This document shows, in pieces, positions 1 to 6,731 of a stretch of DNA of 7,069 nt (position 1 is its first letter; the number at the start of each line of letters is the position of its first letter). The translations under genes were made by a program, and so were the position numbers. The notes under the pieces were generated by a model, which was not told where the DNA came from, did not search any database, and saw nothing but the letters and a program-made list of their open reading frames with translations. The DNA is from an uncultured Sutterella sp. (lineage in GTDB: Bacteria > Pseudomonadota > Gammaproteobacteria > Burkholderiales > Burkholderiaceae_F). The stretch spans positions 1-7,069 of the forward strand of contig UPZS01000063.1 in NCBI GenBank assembly GCA_900538905.1, in the 5' to 3' direction.

Positions 1-83
1 ATCCCCTTATCAATTCAGATTAAGGGCGCAGGCCTTGTAATTCGGGCTTTTTTATCGAGATTCGAAATTCCGCGCCCGCGTCC
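1..83. other. Unassigned left flank
   Basis: These bases lie outside the recognised elements. The short open frames on both strands do not resemble any family I know. A T-run near 49-53 is not preceded by a convincing hairpin. It may be host DNA next to the IS3-family end, but nothing can be assigned. Confidence 0.3.
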
Positions 84-125
84 CTGTTGGGTGACACTGT
101 AAGCTTCCACAAAACGACAAAGAAT
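84..125 (-). other. Probable 3' terminal fragment of the IS3-family element
   Basis: The segment starts TGTTGGGTGACAC, which has the 5'-TG form of an insertion sequence end, and lies directly left of IS21-A. The body of the IS3-family element resumes directly right of IS21-A. Read on the minus strand, the sequence after 2228 would continue into this segment if IS21-A were removed, which is why I assign it to the IS3 3' end. The opposite IS3 terminus is missing, so the inverted repeat cannot be confirmed. It could equally be unrelated flank. Confidence 0.35.
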
Positions 126-138
126 TGAGCCATCCCAA
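126..138 (+). repeat. Left terminal inverted repeat of IS21-A
   Basis: TGAGCCATCCCAA matches the inverted right end at 11 of 13 positions. Immediately inside, ATCCC (132-136) can pair with GGGAT (143-147), which would cover part of the purine-rich ribosome binding region of istA. Confidence 0.65.
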
Positions 139-151
139 ACAAGGGATAGGA

Positions 152-1435
152 ATGAGTCAAACAACATCGAGCACAATGAGCAAAGGTCCACATCTTTGTC
201 TCAAAAATATGCTCAGCAAAACAGATATCGTTCAACTCAAAGCGCTTGCAGCCAACAAACTGTCCATCCGTCGAATCTCCGAGCTGACGGGATTTGCCCG
301 CAACACCATCAGCAAGTACCTCAAAGGGGCCGAGCCGGTCATGAAACCCAAGTCCGAACAGGCACGATGGTTGCAGGACAATCGTGAACGGGTACGACAG
401 GAATTTTTCGACAGCGGCTGCAATTGCGCCGTCGTCCAACGCAATTTGCAGGAACAAGGCGTCCGGATCGGATTGCGTCAGCTTCAGCGTTTTAGTGAGC
501 CGCTGCGCCTACAGTACAAGGCCGTCAGGAAATACTGCCGACGTTATGAAACCGCACCGGGCGATCACATGCAGATCGACTTCTGCGAGAAAACCGTCAT
601 GGTCAATGACGAGGCCGTCAAAATCCACGTGTTCGTTGCCGTATTGGCTTTCTCCAGACGGATTTTTGCCAAGGCTTACCCTGCGGAAAATCAATCCGCA
701 TGGCTTGATGGCATTGAATCGGCATTTTTCTTCTTCAAGGCGCGTCCAAGAGCGCTTGTCTGCGATAACACCAGATGTTTGGTACGCGCCCACAAACGCC
801 GCAGCTCAATCGAATGGACGCAAGCCTTTGAGAGTTTTTGTCAGTACTGGGCCGTCAAGCCTATTGCTTGTACGCCATATCATCCGCAGTCAAAGGGCAA
901 GGTGGAAAGAGCGGTACGCTATGTACAAAGCAATGCCTTGCAAGGCAAACCGTTCGAAGGTCTGCAGGCAGTCAATCATTGGCTGGAGCACTGGTCCCTG
1001 ACATACGCTGACGAGCGCATTCTTGACGATTATCTCAAGGAAATTCGCACGCCTAGAGAGCGTTTCACTGTAGAGAGACAGGCGATGATGGGCATTAAAG
1101 GTTTGCCCAGATTCGTGCGCGTACGGGAAGAAACAAGGAAAGTCGATGCGGCAGGCCTTATCCGCGTCGACGGCAATGCCTACTTGCTGCCGCGAGAACT
1201 CGCTCAGAAAGAGGTCCAACTCCTTGTCGACGATGTCAGCATCGTGGTCACAAGAAAAGCTCGCGTGATCGCCGAGTTGGATAAGGTGGACTCAGTGTAC
1301 AAACCTCGGGTTCAAAAAGAAAGTCTGCGGCCTGAAAAATTACCGCATCTGCCTCAGATCCCCGATCCGCTGTACTGCTGCAACAACCTGCAGCGCAGCC
1401 TGGATGTATACGGTCATGCTGTCAGGAGGGGATAA
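152..1435 (+). CDS. istA: IS21-family transposase IstA (IS21-A copy)
   Basis: This is the DDE-type transposase that cuts and joins the element ends, acting with IstB. From the ATG at 152 it is 427 residues, near the short end of the IstA range. An N-terminal helix-turn-helix lies at about residues 36-59 (KLSIRRISELTGFARNTISK). The RNase H-fold catalytic core follows, with D143 in MQIDF, D205 in LVCDN and E252 in KGKVERAV; the HPQSKGKVE context is typical of IstA. A C-terminal beta-rich domain follows. ATG 152 is preferred because AAGGG/AGGA lies just upstream, and the TTG at 125 straddles the element boundary. ATG 209 (MLSKTDIVQ) is a good alternative that matches where many IstA proteins begin. 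The istB start follows 3 bp after the stop. Confidence 0.93.
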   Translation: MSQTTSSTMSKGPHLCLKNMLSKTDIVQLKALAANKLSIRRISELTGFARNTISKYLKGAEPVMKPKSEQARWLQDNRERVRQEFFDSGCNCAVVQRNLQEQGVRIGLRQLQRFSEPLRLQYKAVRKYCRRYETAPGDHMQIDFCEKTVMVNDEAVKIHVFVAVLAFSRRIFAKAYPAENQSAWLDGIESAFFFFKARPRALVCDNTRCLVRAHKRRSSIEWTQAFESFCQYWAVKPIACTPYHPQSKGKVERAVRYVQSNALQGKPFEGLQAVNHWLEHWSLTYADERILDDYLKEIRTPRERFTVERQAMMGIKGLPRFVRVREETRKVDAAGLIRVDGNAYLLPRELAQKEVQLLVDDVSIVVTRKARVIAELDKVDSVYKPRVQKESLRPEKLPHLPQIPDPLYCCNNLQRSLDVYGHAVRRG

Positions 1436-1438
1436 AAC

Positions 1439-2206
1439 ATGAATGCAAGAGAAACGGACGAACGCTTGCAGCGAATGGCTGCGCGGCTGAAGTTGGCGTT
1501 CATGCGCGACCACATGCTTGAGCTAATGCAAACAGCCACGGATGCAAAGATGACGCCGAGGGAAGCAATGGAATACGTATTAGGCAAGGAGGTTGATCAA
1601 AGAGATGCCAATCGCATCAAATTGGCTACGATGGCCGCTCACTTTCCTCGTGCCTGTACTCTGGACGGGTTTGATTTGGCAGCGCAGCCAGCTGTTGATC
1701 CAGGAACAATCCGGGAGTTGGCAAAGATGGAATGGGTGGCTAGCGGTGAGAATGTTTTATTTCTTGGACCACCGGGAGTGGGCAAGACGCATTTGGCAAT
1801 TGCGCTGGGGCGCGAAGCCGTGAAAAAAGACTACTCGGTTTTGTTTATTACGGCTGCCGCACTGGTGAATATGCTGGAGAAAGCCAAGAAGGAATCCATG
1901 CTTAACGAGAAGATGGCAATGCTGAGCAAACCTCAGCTATTGATCATCGATGAAGTCGGCTACCTGCCGATCTCGACGGAGAATGCAAACTTGTTCTTTC
2001 AGCTGGTGAGCAGGTGTTACGAACGCAGAAGCATCATTCTGACAAGTAACAGAGCCATCAACGACTGGGGTGTGATCTTTGGGGATCCGACGGTTGCAAC
2101 TGCCATTCTCGACAGACTGCTGCACCACTGCACCCCAGTAACCATTATGGGAGACAGTTATCGACTTAGAGAAGCCAAGAAAAACAAGCTTTTAACTGGT
2201 AATTAA
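1439..2206 (+). CDS. istB: IS21-family helper ATPase IstB (IS21-A copy)
   Basis: IstB is the AAA+ ATPase that binds DNA, assembles on the target and stimulates IstA. The 255-residue product is full length for the family. Walker A is GPPGVGKT at residues 110-117 and Walker B is LLIIDE at 167-172. LTSN at 201-204 is a sensor I-type motif. The C-terminal block GDPTVATAILDRLLHH and GDSYRLRE is characteristic of IstB. An N-terminal helical domain of about 100 residues precedes the ATPase core. The start is well supported by AGGAGG at 1424-1429, which lies inside the last istA codons 9 bases before the ATG, so the two genes are probably translationally coupled on one transcript. No frameshift or missing motif was seen. 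Confidence 0.95.
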   Translation: MNARETDERLQRMAARLKLAFMRDHMLELMQTATDAKMTPREAMEYVLGKEVDQRDANRIKLATMAAHFPRACTLDGFDLAAQPAVDPGTIRELAKMEWVASGENVLFLGPPGVGKTHLAIALGREAVKKDYSVLFITAAALVNMLEKAKKESMLNEKMAMLSKPQLLIIDEVGYLPISTENANLFFQLVSRCYERRSIILTSNRAINDWGVIFGDPTVATAILDRLLHHCTPVTIMGDSYRLREAKKNKLLTGN

Positions 2207-2214
2207 TTTTTTTA

Positions 2215-2227
2215 CTCGGGTGGCTCA
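2215..2227 (-). repeat. Right terminal inverted repeat of IS21-A
   Basis: On the minus strand this reads TGAGCCACCCGAG, pairing with the left end. The TCA at 2225-2227 is at once the outer tip of the element and the TGA stop for the minus-strand IS3 transposase frame. Confidence 0.65.
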
Positions 2228-3343
2228 AATATCCCGCGTTTTGTGCGCAGACGTGCAGTCGCTTGACAGTTTTCTGAATTCCACTGGGCTTAAGCCGCCC
2301 AGTGAAACTTTGATTCTCTTTTGCGCGTACCAGTTCAAGTATTCGTCAAGAATTTGCTCGAATTTAGTTAAAGAAACAGCGTGCCAGTCACGGTTGTAGA
2401 ACATCTCGTTCTTTATTCTCCCGAAGAATCCTTCACACGCGGAATTATCCGGCGAACATCCTTTCTTGGACATGGATCTGATCAAGTCTGCCTTTTTGTG
2501 ATCTCAATCCATTCCGGCCAACGATAGTGACCACCTCGGTCGAAGTGAATAATTGGATTGTCTTCGCTGCCGAGCTTGGCTACAGCCTTTTTGAGCATTG
2601 TATTGGCAAGCTCTGCCGTTGGACTGGTGCCAATGGTCCAGCTCACGGGCATGCCGTCATAACAATCAATGATAGGTGATAGGTAGAGATCTTGCCTGCT
2701 GGAATCGCAAATTCAGTTATGTCTGTCAGCCACTTTGGATTAGGCTCCGTTGCTTGGAAATTGCGTTTGAGTAAATTGGGGACTTCAGGAGAAACTTCAC
2801 CGCAGTATGAACAGAATTTGCGTTTCCTGGGGTAATACACATGCAATCCTTCCTGTTGCATGAGTTTCCGCACAACCTTCTTGGAGATTCTGGTGCCGAC
2901 TCGGCGGAGGCTGTACCAGATCCGTCGGTAGCCGTCGCACCGATAGCTTTGGTTGAAGGTTTCGATTATTTGTTCTTTAACTTGCGCATATTTATCCGCT
3001 CTTGCCTGAGCGTTTCGCTGCTAGAAATAAGAACTCGTCGAAAGTTCCAGAACTTCCAGGAGCTCCTTGAGCTTAAAGGATTTTCTCAGGACGTCAATCA
3101 CCATCGTTTTTTCGCGATTGCTCAAGGTTTGTGGATTGCCGTCCTCGTCTTTTTTTAAGATTTTTGCAACCTCTACAAGCACGTCCTTTTGCAGTTGAAG
3201 TCTGCGAATTTGTTTTTGCAGTTGCTCGGACTCTAGAACAAGGGCTGTAACTTGTTTTTCGAGAAATTCAACCCTATTGCAAGCTTGCCTAACCCTTTGA
3301 TCCACCGTTGCATCCCTTGAGGGAGCCTTATGAATTAGGGAAC
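2225..3343 (-). pseudogene. IS3-family transposase, truncated with one nonsense codon and two frameshifts
   Basis: Reading leftward from 3343, the product starts within OrfA (VDQRVRQACNRVEFLEKQ, a leucine-rich coiled coil). It runs in frame into the OrfB start (NREKTMVIDVLRKSFKLKEL) and on to SSYF, where TAG at 3023-3021 stands where relatives usually have Tyr. The same frame resumes with QRNAQARADKY. The first catalytic Asp is in WLTDITEF. A 2-base excess in GAGA (2685-2688) then shifts the frame. Shifting restores KIYLSPIIDCYDG and the second Asp in HFDRGGHYRW. A base missing from the five-T run at 2493-2497 (five A on the coding strand) shifts it again, after which LIRSMSKKG and the catalytic Glu in ACEGFFGRIKNE follow. 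All three catalytic residues survive. The terminal stop is supplied by the tip of IS21-A. OrfA and OrfB appear fused in one frame, as in some IS3 relatives. Confidence 0.85.
2228..3343 (-). mobile_element. Remnant of an IS3-family (IS150-like) element
   Basis: This minus-strand segment encodes most of an IS3-type transposase: a coiled-coil region of OrfA joined to the integrase core of OrfB. It is bounded on the right by IS21-B, which removes the N-terminal helix-turn-helix of OrfA and the 5' terminal repeat. On the left it is bounded by IS21-A, beyond which a 42 bp terminal scrap may survive at 84-125. The frame is broken in three places, so the element cannot move on its own. It is the oldest-looking layer of the island. 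Confidence 0.8.
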
Positions 3344-3377
3344 TGAAAACGGCACGGGAGTCGACAAAGATGGAACG
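3344..3377 (+). repeat. Left terminal inverted repeat of IS21-B
   Basis: The repeat contains TG at 3344, GCACGGGAGTCG at 3352-3363 and GGAACG at 3372-3377. By eye, 23 of 34 positions match the inverted right end, with the conserved positions clustered in the two blocks. The GGAACG block is also the first unit of the adjoining direct-repeat array. Confidence 0.7.
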
Positions 3378-3835
3378 ATCGATTGGATCAAATCCGCGGC
3401 GACAGTCGATTCCAGCCGAACGACTGGCGACTTCAGATCGAACGACAGTCGACAAAAACGAACCGCTCCCCAAAAATTCTCTTCCATTTCCCGCACTTAG
3501 CTTCCGCGGTGACTCCAGTCGAACGGGAGTCGACGAACATCGAACGCGTGTCGCCTAGCAGGGGACGCTAATCTCTTCTGAAGAAACGTATGTCGCCCCA
3601 GACGGAACGTTTAGCTCCGCTGATAGAACACCACACGCCTTCAATCGAATGGTCATCTCCCTTGACAGGCCGCTACTCGCTTTCAATCGAACGCTCGGCG
3701 ATTTCAAGTCGAACGATTGTCGCCGGTCGCCAAATTTGGAACGTTGGCTTCCAGCGCCTCGGATCGACCGCGAGTCGAAGCCACAGCGAACGGCTGTCGA
3801 CGCATAGTGGACGTCTTTTAGCGTATGCACGCTGA
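3364..3835 (+). repeat. Degenerate direct-repeat array, 21-22 bp spacing, in the IS21-B leader
   Basis: This stretch lacks a convincing gene. It is a run of imperfect units with rough consensus TTCAATCGAACGNNTGTCGC. The GAACG core or a one- or two-base variant begins at 3373, 3418, 3440, 3460, 3521, 3542, 3563, 3584, 3605, 3626, 3647, 3668, 3689, 3711, 3739, 3766, 3788, 3809 and 3827. Between 3521 and 3689 the step is exactly 21 every time. The gaps at 3373-3418 and 3460-3521 fit two and three units of weaker sequence. IS21-family elements are known to carry several repeats at their ends, thought to bind the transposase; this array is much longer than is usual. Open frames crossing it give heptapeptide-like repeats but are broken by 22 and 28 base steps, so I treat it as noncoding. 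Confidence 0.75.
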
Positions 3836-3874
3836 GAGGATATGCGTCGAGTCTTAGCTGATAGGATGAATTAA

Positions 3875-3901
3875 CCCTTTGTTCGTAAAGGGGATTTTCC
3901 C
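3875..3901 (+). promoter_or_regulatory. Hairpin(s) in the istA leader of IS21-B
   Basis: CCCTTT (3875-3880) pairs perfectly with AAAGGG (3887-3892). The six bases between can form a G-U closing pair around a UUCG tetraloop. Directly after, GGG ATTTT CCC (3891-3901) offers a small competing hairpin. The structure ends about 12 bases before the istA ribosome binding site AGGAG (3914-3918). It could damp transcription or translation entering from outside the element; that role is inference. Confidence 0.45.
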
Positions 3902-3928
3902 AATCAACTAAATAGGAGTAAGACTCTT

Positions 3929-5530
3929 ATGCATACATTCGACGTGCAAGAGATTCTGCGTCGGACGCTAAGCGGTGCTTCGCGGCAAGCCATAGCCGGA
4001 GAACTCGGAATCTCCAAATCCACCGTACAACGTTACCTTGATCGCATCAAACAGGCGAATCTGACCCTCGAGCAAGCCATCGGTTTGAATCCGAACGACC
4101 TCGAGTCCCGTCTTGGTGTCGGAACCGGCGTTCGGTCCGGCTTTCATGAGCCGGATTTCGAAACCGTTTACTGCCGACACAATGTTCACGGTAAGAACCG
4201 ACGGACCTTAAAAGCGCTCTGGGACAGTTATCGTGACAGTGTGCCGAAAGGCGCTTCAGCTCTCGGCTACAAGGGATTCTGCAAGGCCTACGCCCGGTTT
4301 TGTCAGAATCTGCCGCCTTCGTGTCGGGAAGTGGAGCTCACCAATCAGTGGGACTTTGGTTACGTCGCCATGATTGATTACAGCGGCGACACCTTGCCGT
4401 GGACGCCCGACGGTGTCGGTAAAGTCACGGAAGCGCAAATCTTTGTCGGCGTCTTGCCAGCATCCGGATACATTTTCTGTTGTGCGACCGAACGTCAAAC
4501 ACGGGATGACTGGCTCGATGCCCAAGTCAAAATGCTCTCCTACTTCGGAGGAGTCCCAAAACATATTTACTTGGACAACTCAACTTCGCTGGTGGCCAAG
4601 GCCGACAAGTATTGTCCACGTCTTTGCAGACAATATCGAGAGTTCTGCGATTACTACGGCACCATCCCGGTCGCAGTCAGACCAGGTAAGCCGAGGGACA
4701 AGGCGATGGTTGAAAACGCTGTTTACCAGTGCCAACGCTTCATCCTGACAGCCCTGAGAGGACGCCAATTCTTCAGTCTCGAAGAAATCAACAGAGCTAT
4801 CGGCAAAGAACTCGCCAAACTCAATGCACGTCCCCTAACAACGCGTTCAGACGGCTTTTCTCGTGCCGATCTCATGCAGGAAGAAAAGATCACGCTCCGT
4901 CCTTTGCCGTCGATTCCGTACGAGCTGTCGTCCGTAAGCAAGATCTTGAAAGTGCAAAAGAGCAACGTCGTACGTTTTGAAAACTGCAGGTACTCCGTTC
5001 CCCTCGGTTATTTGGGCCGACAGGTCAAGGTCATCAAAAGCTGCAAGTCGCAAACAATCAGCATCTTTGATCTCCGGACCGGGGAACGGATATGGATACA
5101 TTACCTTCGTGACAGCAAATCGCAAGACATCATCTTGCGTGAGCATATGCCGGAGACAATCCGCGCGGTCATGCTGACCAAGGCGGAACTCATCGAGTTG
5201 ATCGGGCAGAGCGGCGAAGCAGCCCGGAAGCTTTGCACGATTTTGCTCAAACAAAACCACGGCGAGATAGGCCGAAAAGTACTGCGCGGCGTCAACAGTC
5301 ACAGAACAAGGCTCGGCAACGAGCTCTTTGAAAAATGTTGCCAAGCAACGCTCACTCGCTTAACCCCTTCGTACAAGGTTCTTTGCGAAGAAATCGACTC
5401 GGTTATCGACAACCGTACCAGACGTTCGGATGGCAAGAGTTGCGATCGAAGTCAGCTTCGGCCTGAAGACATTCGAGGTTCAGCCTATTACGACCAATTG
5501 CTCACACAAACCACGGGTGAAACCAAATGA
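3929..5530 (+). CDS. istA: IS21-family transposase IstA (IS21-B copy, long form)
   Basis: This is a DDE transposase of 533 residues, at the long end for IstA and about 100 residues longer than the IS21-A copy. A helix-turn-helix lies at about residues 14-38 (LSGASRQAIAGELGISKSTVQRYL), followed by the LTLEQAI...LESRL linker seen in the IS408-like branch of the family. Catalytic residues are D150 in AMIDYSGD, D216 in IYLDNS and E262 in KAMVENAV. A long C-terminal part includes a beta-rich region near FENCRYSVPLGYLG. The ATG at 3929 has AGGAG ten bases upstream. The stop overlaps the istB start in ATGA. The reading frame is intact with no sign of decay. Confidence 0.95.
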   Translation: MHTFDVQEILRRTLSGASRQAIAGELGISKSTVQRYLDRIKQANLTLEQAIGLNPNDLESRLGVGTGVRSGFHEPDFETVYCRHNVHGKNRRTLKALWDSYRDSVPKGASALGYKGFCKAYARFCQNLPPSCREVELTNQWDFGYVAMIDYSGDTLPWTPDGVGKVTEAQIFVGVLPASGYIFCCATERQTRDDWLDAQVKMLSYFGGVPKHIYLDNSTSLVAKADKYCPRLCRQYREFCDYYGTIPVAVRPGKPRDKAMVENAVYQCQRFILTALRGRQFFSLEEINRAIGKELAKLNARPLTTRSDGFSRADLMQEEKITLRPLPSIPYELSSVSKILKVQKSNVVRFENCRYSVPLGYLGRQVKVIKSCKSQTISIFDLRTGERIWIHYLRDSKSQDIILREHMPETIRAVMLTKAELIELIGQSGEAARKLCTILLKQNHGEIGRKVLRGVNSHRTRLGNELFEKCCQATLTRLTPSYKVLCEEIDSVIDNRTRRSDGKSCDRSQLRPEDIRGSAYYDQLLTQTTGETK

Positions 5531-6327
5531 CGATGCTGACCAAATGCAGAGAGGAAATCGCCACAATCTGCAAAGAGCTCAAGATCCCAGAATTCTTTGC
5601 CACCTTCCAGACGCAATGGGAAAAGCCCGCGTACAGCCAAATGACGTTTGAAGAGCGGTTGTTGAGCATGCTGCAGGCGGAACAACGATGCCGCCAACAT
5701 AAACGTCAAAGCCGCAACTTGAAGAACGCACGCTTGCCGCAAGTGCATATGGCACGTCTCGAGCACGTTGACTGGGAGGCAAGCCGAGGCCTGAATCGCT
5801 CGATGCTCGAAGAGCTTTGTGAATGCGAGTGGATCAAGTCGCCCATGAAACCGTGGGTTGTTATCCATGGGGCTACCGGTTGTGGCAAAAGCTACATCGC
5901 AAGCCTGCTGGCATACCAGGCTTGTATGCACGGCTACACAGTCAGCTACTACAACATGGCGCAACTGATCACTGAGATTGATTCTGCCAAGGCCAACAAC
6001 AAAGTAAGCAATCTACGCAATTCCCTGTTTAACAAGCAATTGCTGGTCATTGACGACTTTGGTATCGAGGCAATGGACGACAAGACCGCGTCTGATTTCT
6101 TGACCATTCTGGAACAACGTATGGGTATTCGATCGTTGATCATTGTCGGCCAGGTTCCGATCAAGCAATGGCACGGGCAATTCAGTGATCCAATCAAGGC
6201 AGACGCCGTCATGGATCGAGTGATTAACCAGAGTTACATCATTGAACTGAGCGGCAAATCAATGCGCGAAAAGTACGGCGCCATGGCTCAAATACGACAG
6301 GAGGCAGAACATGCAAAGAATTCGTAA
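5527..6327 (+). CDS. istB: IS21-family helper ATPase IstB (IS21-B copy)
   Basis: This AAA+ transposition helper has 266 residues, normal for IstB. Walker A is GATGCGKS at 115-122 and Walker B is LLVIDD at 172-177. The C-terminal block DPIKADAVMDRVINQ and LSGKSMREKY is typical of the family. At the strand where relatives often read TSQ (sensor I region), this copy has VGQVP at about 207-211. The start codon overlaps the istA stop (ATGA), so translation is probably coupled; a weak GGGTGA lies upstream. The 3' end overlaps the next gene by 17 bp. It shares little sequence with the IstB of IS21-A beyond the motifs, as expected for a different lineage. Confidence 0.95.
   Translation: MTMLTKCREEIATICKELKIPEFFATFQTQWEKPAYSQMTFEERLLSMLQAEQRCRQHKRQSRNLKNARLPQVHMARLEHVDWEASRGLNRSMLEELCECEWIKSPMKPWVVIHGATGCGKSYIASLLAYQACMHGYTVSYYNMAQLITEIDSAKANNKVSNLRNSLFNKQLLVIDDFGIEAMDDKTASDFLTILEQRMGIRSLIIVGQVPIKQWHGQFSDPIKADAVMDRVINQSYIIELSGKSMREKYGAMAQIRQEAEHAKNS
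6299..6304 (+). promoter_or_regulatory. Strong Shine-Dalgarno of the third IS21-B gene
   Basis: AGGAGG lies inside the last codons of istB, 6 bases before the ATG at 6311. It is the strongest ribosome binding site in the element and the main reason for calling the small gene that follows. Confidence 0.8.
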
Positions 6328-6562
6328 GGTGATCCTGGCCGAACAATCGGATCTAAACGATGCGGCACGGAGCATGGTTGCAAATCTGCGAGAGCTCTGC
6401 CGAGGATTAACCAAGACGGAGCGAGTGCGTGTCTGGGGATACTACGCAAAATGGCAAGCCAAGAGACGCCAAGAATCGCTTGATGTTGTCTATGCCGCAA
6501 CCTTGAACTACGAAGCCGACGATGATAAGTCGGAAAAGGAGGATGAGGCCATACCGTTTTAA
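6311..6562 (+). CDS. Small accessory protein of IS21-B, function unknown
   Basis: I do not recognise this 83-residue protein. It has no signal peptide, membrane segment or cysteine pair motif. The N-terminal 60 residues look helical and mixed-charge (RIRKVILAEQSDLNDAARSM, then LTKTERVRVWGYYAKWQAKRR), with an aromatic WGYYAKW patch. The C-terminal tail is strongly acidic (EADDDKSEKEDE). It starts inside istB in another frame, overlaps it by 17 bp, and has an ideal AGGAGG six bases upstream, so it is very likely translated from the same transcript. It lies inside the inferred right end of the element, making it an IS-borne third gene rather than a host gene. A role modulating IstA/IstB or binding DNA is possible but unsupported. 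Confidence 0.75.
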   Translation: MQRIRKVILAEQSDLNDAARSMVANLRELCRGLTKTERVRVWGYYAKWQAKRRQESLDVVYAATLNYEADDDKSEKEDEAIPF

Positions 6563-6611
6563 CGATCGGCTAATGCTGACGCCGACGGCAGCACCGTAAA
6601 CCGCGCCGTCA

Positions 6612-6674
6612 CGCAACCTCCCACGGATAACCCCTCTCGGCTACGCCTTCAAGGCATTTCCGAGGGAGGTTGCG
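6612..6674 (+). repeat. Long inverted repeat near the right end of IS21-B
   Basis: CGCAACCTCCC (6612-6622) is perfectly complementary to GGGAGGTTGCG (6664-6674). Inside, TCGG (6637-6640) can pair with CCGA (6660-6663), and GCC (6645-6647) with GGC (6653-6655), giving a branched or bulged hairpin 50 bp after the third gene. No T-run follows, so it is not a classical intrinsic terminator. It could stabilise the istA-istB transcript end, limit read-through, or be a protein site. Confidence 0.6.
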
Positions 6675-6731
6675 GAGAAAGGAAGCCAAAAGAAGGAACA
6701 GCAGGAAGCCAGAACCTCATTATTTGCAAGC

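Larger units (their letters stand above)
126..2227 (+). mobile_element. IS21-family insertion sequence (IS21-A), complete
   Basis: The element is 2,102 bp and holds istA and istB in tandem. Its ends were placed by matching TGAGCCATCCCAA at 126-138 to the reverse complement of 2215-2227 (TGAGCCACCCGAG), 11 of 13 identical, giving the TG...CA termini usual for this family. Noncoding sequence is minimal: 26 bp before the chosen istA start and 21 bp after istB. The flanks share only the trinucleotide AAT (123-125 and 2228-2230), shorter than the 4-8 bp duplication typical of IS21. Both genes look intact, so the copy may be active. It lies in the 3' end of a decayed IS3-family transposase gene. 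Confidence 0.85.

Noticed and set aside
1..83. GAGL-like peptide as the missing N-terminal FAD motif of the flavoprotein
   Set aside because: The frame lacks the full GxGxxG pattern and surrounding strand-helix sequence, and a stop follows soon after.
123..125. AAT repeated at 2228-2230 as a target-site duplication of IS21-A
   Set aside because: Three bases is shorter than the 4-8 typical of IS21 and could be chance.
125..127. TTG as the istA start of IS21-A
   Set aside because: It straddles the left boundary of the element; ATG 152 has a purine-rich site just upstream, and ATG 209 is also plausible.
20..457. Minus-strand open frame of 145 codons over the start of IS21-A
   Set aside because: It runs opposite to the istA helix-turn-helix coding region, crosses the element boundary and has no family resemblance; it is a shadow frame.
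3370..3835. Short plus- and minus-strand open frames across the repeat array, with heptad-like peptide repeats
   Set aside because: The peptide periodicity follows from the 21-base DNA repeats. The spacing breaks frame at several points and there is no convincing ribosome binding site.
3364..3835. CRISPR-like array
   Set aside because: The units are degenerate and abut one another with no unique spacers of constant length, and no cas genes are present.
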